Shown piece by piece: positions 1 to 4,106 of a stretch of DNA of 17,623 bases (the stretch's first letter is position 1; each line of letters begins with the position of its first letter). This stretch comes from CAZTVF01 sp964616985 (GTDB lineage: Bacteria; Planctomycetota; Phycisphaerae; SM23-33). The stretch spans positions 1-17,623 of the forward strand of contig CAZTVF010000112.1 in assembly GCA_964616985.1 (NCBI GenBank). Reading direction: 5' to 3'. The notes beneath the pieces were generated by a model that was not told the DNA's origin, did no database searches, and saw nothing but the letters and a program-made list of their open reading frames with translations. A program made the position numbers and the translations under genes.

Positions 1-570
1 GATTACGCGCCGATTATCCCCCCGAGGTGGGCCCGTTTTGCTCGCCGATTACCAGGCGAGGTCGATTGGACGAACGGCTACGTCATCCGGGAGCGGTCCA
101 AGACCGGCGTAAAGACCAAACACAAGCTCTGGACCGTCACGTTCGAATTGCTCAAGAAGTATCGCCCAATGGATGCCTTGCCCGAAGAACCGGTCTTTCT
201 TACGGAAAAGGGGCTGCCCTTGGTGCGGCGGCTGATCGTCAACGGCAAGTTTTACTATTCGGACGCCGTAAGGAACGCCTTCATCCGGCTGATGCTGAAG
301 GCGAAGCTCAACGGAAGTAGAGGCTTCTATTGTCTGCGAAAAACGGGAGCATCGTTGATCGAAAGCATCGACCCTGCGGCAACGGAGATGTACCTGTCGC
401 ATGTCGAGAACGGCATGAAGAAGCATTACGCCGAACGTGACTGGGGGCGGCTCGAAAGGGCGCTGCTCGTCATGGCGGGCAAGCTCAAGGGCGTATTGAA
501 GACAGAGGACGGTGAAGCGGCAGACTCGACTGGGGCTGCTGCGATGGCGTTCTGTGGGGACGGAATCTGA
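1..570 (+). CDS. Tyrosine recombinase/integrase, C-terminal part (5' end outside window)
   Basis: The frame is open from base 1 to the TGA at 568-570, giving about 189 residues of the catalytic domain of a site-specific tyrosine recombinase. Visible hallmarks, numbered from the window edge, are the beta-hairpin RSKTG with the likely catalytic Lys34, the arginine box YCLRKTGASL with Arg113 (the usual HxxR histidine is Tyr110), His134 in YLSHVE, and the nucleophile Tyr143 in KKHYAERDW. The last 35 or so residues are a family-variable tail. Such enzymes integrate or excise mobile islands, often at tRNA genes, and a tRNA-Pro lies about 1.9 kb to the right. The first 17-20 residues match the family poorly, while another frame there reads ADYQA, which resembles the conserved segment before EVDW. 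A frameshift near base 50-60 is therefore possible. The N-terminal DNA-binding domain is not in the window. Confidence 0.85.
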   Translation, partial: DYAPIIPPRWARFARRLPGEVDWTNGYVIRERSKTGVKTKHKLWTVTFELLKKYRPMDALPEEPVFLTEKGLPLVRRLIVNGKFYYSDAVRNAFIRLMLKAKLNGSRGFYCLRKTGASLIESIDPAATEMYLSHVENGMKKHYAERDWGRLERALLVMAGKLKGVLKTEDGEAADSTGAAAMAFCGDGI

Positions 571-716
571 ACGGGCTTTGGGAGGCGGTTGGTCACATAC
601 CAGCATCGAGGATGAGTGGGTTGCTGTCGATGCTTGGCGGCGAAGTATTCCTCTTATACTCGACAAAGAATTGGCTGGGAGTCCTGTCGCTCAGCACTGC
701 AAATACACTCTGCCTT
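571..716. other. Short intergenic region between convergent genes
   Basis: These 146 bases separate the end of the recombinase from the end of the minus-strand membrane protein gene. I see no convincing gene, terminator hairpin with T-tract, or att-like repeat here. Short open frames crossing it have no ribosome binding site or family resemblance. Confidence 0.5.
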
Positions 717-1202
717 CTAAGGCGCAGCAACATCGGAACCAACGGGAACGCTTCGGCAGGACTGTCCGATCCATATAGCACATACGGATAATGCGAACAA
801 GAGCAACACGGGTGATGTCACAAAAATCGCCACTTCAAGGCGAGCGACGTAGAGATAAGCTTCGAAATACAACATTACCCACACGATAAAGCCTACGGTC
901 AGCCCAATGGTAATGATGCTCCAGACGCGAAAGAACCTCCGATGCGTCCTCCCCCGTACCAAAGCCAAGACCCCAGCAGCAAGTAAGAGAGCTGCAAGAG
1001 CCAGCCAAGTAAGCTTGATCAAGAGAAGATACGTTACGAAGGCATCATCGTGCGCCTGAAACATGCGGACCAAAGACATTGACTTGACTACAACGTCCCA
1101 GCCGCCAAAGAGCACAGCCACGACCCCTACAGCCAAGTATCCCTTTCGTCCGCTTGTCTTCATATAGTCTTGACTCTGGCAGTTGGGGACTTGGTGGTTC
1201 AT
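717..1202 (-). CDS. Unrecognised four-helix membrane protein, partner of the Abi_C gene
   Basis: This 161-residue protein belongs to no family I recognise. It has four clear hydrophobic segments at about residues 21-40, 56-82, 92-117 and 122-146, with a basic loop RGRTHRR between helices 2 and 3, and short hydrophilic ends. It is therefore probably an integral inner-membrane protein with both termini on the same side. The start at 1202 has a GAGAG stretch about 9 bases upstream. A second ATG 13 codons in (MKTSGRKG) would also retain all four helices. The gene begins 22 bases after the stop of the Abi_C-type gene on the same strand, so the two are probably co-transcribed. In known two-gene defence operons a soluble sensor is often paired with a small membrane effector. 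That role is only an inference here. The region is less GC-rich than the genes right of 2800, which fits horizontal acquisition. Confidence 0.75.
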   Translation of the reverse strand: MNHQVPNCQSQDYMKTSGRKGYLAVGVVAVLFGGWDVVVKSMSLVRMFQAHDDAFVTYLLLIKLTWLALAALLLAAGVLALVRGRTHRRFFRVWSIITIGLTVGFIVWVMLYFEAYLYVARLEVAIFVTSPVLLLFALSVCAIWIGQSCRSVPVGSDVAAP

Positions 1203-1224
1203 AGTTCATATCTCTCTGACGAAA

Positions 1225-2097
1225 TCAGTTTGAGTTTGTCGTTCTTGTGACTTTCTGCCATGTCTCGATATAGAAAAGGGCAATTGTGCAGGCAGAATGA
1301 ATCGCCAACCTGGCAATCCTTGCATCCACCCGGGGGCGCGCCTCCCCGCGACCATGTGCATCACCAACATGTGTGCGTAAGGCGCCGATGCCACCGGTGA
1401 CGCTGACCAAGCCACTCAACACCTGACGGATGTCCTGTTCGCCTTCTTTCGGAAAGTCCGTCCGGGCAGGAGACAAATTCAGGTGTTTGCTGACTTCCTT
1501 CACCAATCCGCTGATGTCCTGCTTCAAAGGATACGGCTTTCCCATCCTATCCAGAAGACACTTGCAGACACTCTCCAAGGTCGAGCATGCAGCGGTAATC
1601 GCACCGGGCGGGTCGGCTTCTGCTTTGTTGAGCGCCCGCTCGAAATCCTCTTGGACCGATTCCAGATTGAGGATCGTAACTGTCGCCCGTAAGGTCTCGG
1701 TCACCTGGGCATTACTCGCCACTGCGAAAACCTTGTACCGTTGTCCTGCTCGCCGAAGCTCGTATCCGTCAAGTCGAAGGCGGGCGTTCAGGTATTCGAC
1801 AACGGCATCCAACTTCTCCGGTGCATCAAGGTAATCCCTGGGGTCGGTAACTAATTCAATGACGCGAATAATCGCCGCATGTCCATCCGCTTGCTTACCG
1901 GTCGTCGTCAACAATTCTCTGACCGTCGGGACTCGCGAACCTCTTCCGATGTCGAGTTCAAGATTCGCCTGTCCGAAGAAACGCTGAAGTTCTGGACCGG
2001 AGCGATAGAGTCCAACTGGGGGAGTGCCTCCGCCTGCCGATCCCCCGGTGACCGCCTCGGTCAAGGCTGTAATAGTTTGGATTGAAAACTCGCCCAT
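1225..2097 (-). CDS. Abortive infection family protein (Abi_C-type C-terminal domain)
   Basis: The encoded protein has 290 residues. From about residue 140 to 280 it resembles the abortive-infection C-terminal domain (Abi_C, Pfam PF14355 by recollection): AITAACSTLESVCKCLL at 166-182, then a KEVSKHLNLSP segment, then GALRTHVGDAHGRG at 238-251, and a final hydrophobic helix ending FYIETW. The Arg241-x6-His248 spacing fits the RX4-6H signature of HEPN ribonucleases, so an RNA-cleaving, growth-arresting activity is plausible but inferred. The N-terminal 130 residues are unassigned. I chose the ATG at 2097 because GGAAGG lies 8 bases upstream and a good promoter sits just before it. An upstream ATG at 2142 would add 15 residues but would lie upstream of the predicted transcription start. 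The gene heads a two-gene unit with the membrane protein at 717-1202, in a block with a recombinase and a tRNA, which fits a defence cargo of a mobile island. Confidence 0.85.
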   Translation of the reverse strand: MGEFSIQTITALTEAVTGGSAGGGTPPVGLYRSGPELQRFFGQANLELDIGRGSRVPTVRELLTTTGKQADGHAAIIRVIELVTDPRDYLDAPEKLDAVVEYLNARLRLDGYELRRAGQRYKVFAVASNAQVTETLRATVTILNLESVQEDFERALNKAEADPPGAITAACSTLESVCKCLLDRMGKPYPLKQDISGLVKEVSKHLNLSPARTDFPKEGEQDIRQVLSGLVSVTGGIGALRTHVGDAHGRGEARPRVDARIARLAIHSACTIALFYIETWQKVTRTTNSN

Positions 2098-2118
2098 TAT
2101 TGAACCTTCCGACTGGCG

Positions 2119-2146
2119 ATTATCCCAGAATGCGGTAGGCATTCAA
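2119..2146 (-). promoter_or_regulatory. Predicted sigma70-type promoter of the Abi_C/membrane protein unit
   Basis: On the minus strand, TTGAAT (2141-2146) and GATAAT (2119-2124) are separated by 16 bases. Transcription would start near 2112, leaving a leader of about 15 bases that still contains the GGAAGG ribosome binding site before the ATG at 2097. Confidence 0.55.
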
Positions 2147-2240
2147 GCAATTCGCCTCCAGGGCGTTCCCTTTCGTGCTTCATGCCCATCTCCCAAACTA
2201 TCACTGCCGACGAAAGAATTGACCTGGGGCATCCTGGCAA

Positions 2241-2285
2241 TTCTGGCGGCGATCCTGGCGGCGATCCTGGCGGCATCCTCGGCGG
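2241..2285. repeat. Short tandem repeat of a 12-base unit (GATCCTGGCGGC)
   Basis: About three and a half head-to-tail copies of a 12-base unit are visible, with the last degenerating to ATCCTCGGCGG. In the sequence it sits between the abi promoter and the tRNA, in a gene-free stretch. No function can be assigned. Confidence 0.7.
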
Positions 2286-2421
2286 AAGAACGCTGCCTCT
2301 CGAAACAATTCCTCTCAAGAATACCTTGCTTGGCAGGGCGGAAGTGTTGGCGACCTCATCGTTTTGCCTTCGCAGTTTCCCGCGATTCCAGCAATTCGCC
2401 TGTTCATCTTGCCCAAAAGAT

Positions 2422-2450
2422 GGGTCACAATGTGGGTCACAAGGGTCACA
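2422..2450. repeat. Three closely spaced GGGTCACA direct repeats
   Basis: The octamer GGGTCACA occurs at 2422-2429, 2434-2441 and 2443-2450, with spacers of 4 and 1 bases. It lies close to the 3' end of tRNA-Pro, where recombinase arm-type or directionality-factor sites can occur. A binding role is only a possibility. It may equally be a remnant of a repetitive coding tail. Confidence 0.6.
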
Positions 2451-2462
2451 GTGAAATTTGGC

Positions 2463-2503
2463 GCAAAAAGAAAGACCTGTAAGTTGTTATTCTGACAGGT
2501 CTT
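2463..2503 (-). terminator. Rho-independent terminator of tRNA-Pro
   Basis: On the minus strand, immediately after the tRNA, AAGACCTGT and ACAGGTCTT form a perfect 9-bp stem with a 14-base loop, followed by a T-rich run TTTCTTTTT. Its position 6 bases past the mature tRNA end makes it the natural terminator of the tRNA transcript. Confidence 0.85.
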
Positions 2504-2508
2504 ATATG

Positions 2509-2583
2509 TCGGGGCGAGAGGATTTGAACCTCCGGCCTCTTGGTCCCGAACCAAGCGCTCTAGCCAAGCTGAGCTACGCCCCG
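2509..2583 (-). tRNA. tRNA-Pro (anticodon CGG)
   Basis: All arms fold on the minus strand. The acceptor CGGGGCG pairs with CGCCCCG, the D stem is GCTC/GAGC, the anticodon stem is CTTGG/CCAAG, and the T arm is GGAGG-TTCAAAT-CCTCT with one G-T wobble. The seven-base anticodon loop TTCGGGA gives anticodon CGG, which reads the proline codon CCG. The discriminator base is A. The 3' CCA is not fully encoded (ACA follows the acceptor), so it would be added post-transcriptionally. A terminator follows directly. The 3' end faces the recombinase-containing block, which is the usual geometry for an integration site in a tRNA gene. Confidence 0.95.
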
Positions 2584-2611
2584 AGGCGTTCACTACCGAA
2601 CCGTTCTTCTT

Positions 2612-2698
2612 CACAAGCCGGAGGGTACCGGCCTGTCGCCACGGCGACCGCTCTAGCCAAGTCGCAGGATTCGCTGCGGCGAGCTGAGCTACGCCCCG
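2612..2698 (-). pseudogene. Degenerate tRNA-Pro-like relic directly upstream of tRNA-Pro
   Basis: Reading the minus strand from 2698, this element starts exactly like tRNA-Pro (CGGGGCGTAGCTCAGC). A 23-base stretch at 2682-2704 is identical to 2567-2589 and includes seven bases before the tRNA. The copy then diverges: 22 extra bases in the D loop that can form a small hairpin, resumed identity TTGGCTAGAGCG, a hairpin GTCGCCGTGGCGAC in place of the anticodon arm, the shared AGGCCGG, and a different hairpin in place of the T arm. There is no matching acceptor 3' strand and no anticodon loop, so it is not a working tRNA. The tRNA promoter I see lies upstream of this relic, so it is probably transcribed together with tRNA-Pro. 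Confidence 0.7.
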
Positions 2699-2718
2699 AG
2701 GCGTGTGCAGGGCGTGAT

Positions 2719-2746
2719 AGTCTACCGGGATCGGTGGACAAATCAA
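2719..2746 (-). promoter_or_regulatory. Predicted promoter of the tRNA-like relic and tRNA-Pro
   Basis: On the minus strand, TTGATT (2741-2746) is followed after 16 bases by TAGACT (2719-2724), each matching four of six consensus bases. Initiation near 2711 would precede the relic and then the real tRNA. The 8-base inverted repeat GCAGGGCG (2707-2714) and CGCCCTGC (2760-2767) brackets this promoter. Confidence 0.4.
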
Positions 2747-2784
2747 GCTCAAAGGCTGGCGCCCTGCGATGAAAAATGCCCGGC

Positions 2785-3252
2785 CGTCTTGCGCTGTAAG
2801 CCGAGTTCTGTCCCGCCGGCGGACCGGGCGGCGGCGTGTCCTTGCGGACCGTCGCCAATCCGTCGGCGGTGAAGGCCATTTATCTTGACCCGTCCTCGCG
2901 GACGAGCTCTGCCCCGAAGGGCATGCGGCCTACCCACGGCAAGCCTGAACCACGCTATGCGCCGCTGCTTGGCCTTGCACCCGGTGGGGTTTACCCTGCC
3001 AGCCGCCTCACGACGGCCGCGGTGCGCTCTTACCGCACCTTTTCACCCTTACCGGCCCAGCCTTGTTGACGGGGGCTCTTGGGCCGGCGGTTTGTTTTCT
3101 GTGGCACTTTCCCTATCCCGCTTCGCCCGAGGGCGGGCGGGACGGTGGGCGTTACCCACCACCGCGGTTCAGTGGTGCTCGGACTTTCCTCCCCCGCGGG
3201 TCGCTGCGATTGCTCGCCACTTCCCGCGAGAGCGGCCTTCCACGCAAGATAG
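2785..3252 (-). ncRNA. rnpB: RNase P RNA (bacterial type A), ends approximate
   Basis: The minus strand carries the conserved blocks of the catalytic RNA of RNase P, which removes 5' leaders from tRNA precursors. GAGGAAAGTCCGAGC lies near the 5' end (3177-3191), GGTAACGCCCACC follows, and GTGCCACAGAAAAC lies near 3090-3104. GGTAAGGGTGAAAAGGTGCG lies near 3030-3050, AGATAAATGG at 2877-2886, and GACAGAACTCGGCTTA at 2797-2812 near the 3' end. The terminal helix P1 can be formed by TCTTGCG (3243-3249) with CGCAAGA (2787-2793), which sets the ends to within a few bases. At about 465 nt it is somewhat longer than the E. coli RNA, through GC-rich extra helices. A TATAAT sits just upstream, and a run of five T follows the 3' end at 2772-2776. 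All protein-like open frames across this interval are artefacts. Confidence 0.95.
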
Positions 3253-3260
3253 CCTCTTCG

Positions 3261-3290
3261 ATTATACCCGCCGCGGCCGCCCGCAGTTGG
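3261..3290 (-). promoter_or_regulatory. Promoter of rnpB
   Basis: A perfect TATAAT lies on the minus strand at 3261-3266. Initiation 7-9 bases downstream matches the 5' end predicted from the P1 helix. The -35 region is a poor match, with CAACTG at about the right distance, so its position is uncertain. Confidence 0.6.
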
Positions 3291-3356
3291 GAAAACGCTG
3301 TCCCAGCGGTCGTTTTCTCGTTGTTGACTGGGCCCAGGTAAGCGAGAATCAATGCC

Positions 3357-4025
3357 ATGGCGGAACAAGATTCGGAACTCGATGGGCTTTCCCCCGCTGC
3401 CCTGCGGTGGCTGCGGGCGTTGGGGGCTTTGTTGGCCATGGGCCTGCTCATCGTCGCGATCTGGTTCGGTGAAGGGTACACGCGGCTGTCGGCGGAATGC
3501 GACGAAGCCGAGGCGGCGCAGATTGGGACCATTCCGGTGGATTTCTCCAAGCCCGGCCAATATGAGATCGAGGTCACCAATAGATCTCGCTTGGCGCACG
3601 GCGTGGCCCATATCCTGAAGGTAGATCGTGCCGTGGATGAAGGCAACTCGGTCCGCAAGCTGCTGAGCGGCTTGGCAGCCAGTATTGAATTGGGGGATAT
3701 GGACGGCACACCCGGGAGGGGGAGGCCGATCGATCTCGAAAGAGTCGATGCACATGGCGATGAGATTCGTCTGGACGGCTTCGGCGGTGGGCCTCACGAG
3801 TACCGCCTGCGCGTCGAGATCACGCAAGGGGCGCCCGCCTTGGCCGGAATGAAGCAACTCCTGTTCGCGAGGAACATGATGTGTTGTACGCCCGGGACGG
3901 TGAAGGTCATCGGCATACTTGCCTGTCTTGCCGGGCTCGGCGCTGCAGGCATTCTAGCATTGGTGTGGCGGTCGCTGCGCCGATCGCGGAGGCAGGCGAA
4001 GCTGTCGTCGCAATGTGGCGAGTAA
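3357..4025 (+). CDS. Unknown membrane-anchored protein with two terminal helices
   Basis: I do not recognise a family for this 222-residue protein. It has a hydrophobic helix at about residues 19-37 and a second at about 182-204, followed by a strongly basic tail (WRSLRRSRRQAK). The positive-inside rule puts both ends in the cytoplasm and the 145-residue middle part outside. The middle part looks beta-rich, with stretches such as GQYEIEVTNRS and HEYRLRVEIT, as in small sandwich domains. A Cys pair sits just before helix 2 (MMCCTPGTVK). The ATG at 3357 has only a weak purine-rich site upstream (AAGCGAG), so the start is moderately certain. The next gene, an FAD oxidoreductase, begins 81 bases downstream on the same strand and may be co-transcribed. 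No functional link can be shown. Confidence 0.7.
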   Translation: MAEQDSELDGLSPAALRWLRALGALLAMGLLIVAIWFGEGYTRLSAECDEAEAAQIGTIPVDFSKPGQYEIEVTNRSRLAHGVAHILKVDRAVDEGNSVRKLLSGLAASIELGDMDGTPGRGRPIDLERVDAHGDEIRLDGFGGGPHEYRLRVEITQGAPALAGMKQLLFARNMMCCTPGTVKVIGILACLAGLGAAGILALVWRSLRRSRRQAKLSSQCGE

Positions 4026-4106
4026 AGAAGAGTCAGGTTGCGGCATCCAATCGTTTCTAAGATGGCAGGACACGGCGCGGCGTGTGGCCGCGATAGAGGA
4101 TCTTTC

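Larger units (their letters stand above)
2147..2462. other. Gene-free stretch at the island edge with short direct repeats
   Basis: I find no supported gene between the abi promoter and the tRNA terminator. It contains two small repeat tracts, listed separately: a 12-base tandem repeat at 2241-2285 and three copies of GGGTCACA at 2422-2450. A plus-strand frame here ends in LAQKMGHNVGHKGHS just before the tRNA. It could be the decayed tail of an older integrase gene, but too little is left to call it. Confidence 0.4.

Noticed and set aside
593..781. Small minus-strand frame of 62 codons after the membrane protein gene
   Set aside because: It overlaps the end of that gene, has no ribosome binding site that I can see and no family-like or membrane-like pattern.
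3310..3356. TTGACT near 3330 as a -35 box for the 222-residue protein gene
   Set aside because: The matching -10 position falls on AATCAA, immediately before the start codon, which is both a poor match and too close.
2574..3472. Several long open frames on both strands between the tRNA and the 222-residue gene
   Set aside because: They overlap the tRNA, the tRNA-like relic and rnpB, which are clearly RNA genes. Translations such as the REDLNLRPLG-type string are typical artefacts of reading tRNA genes as protein.
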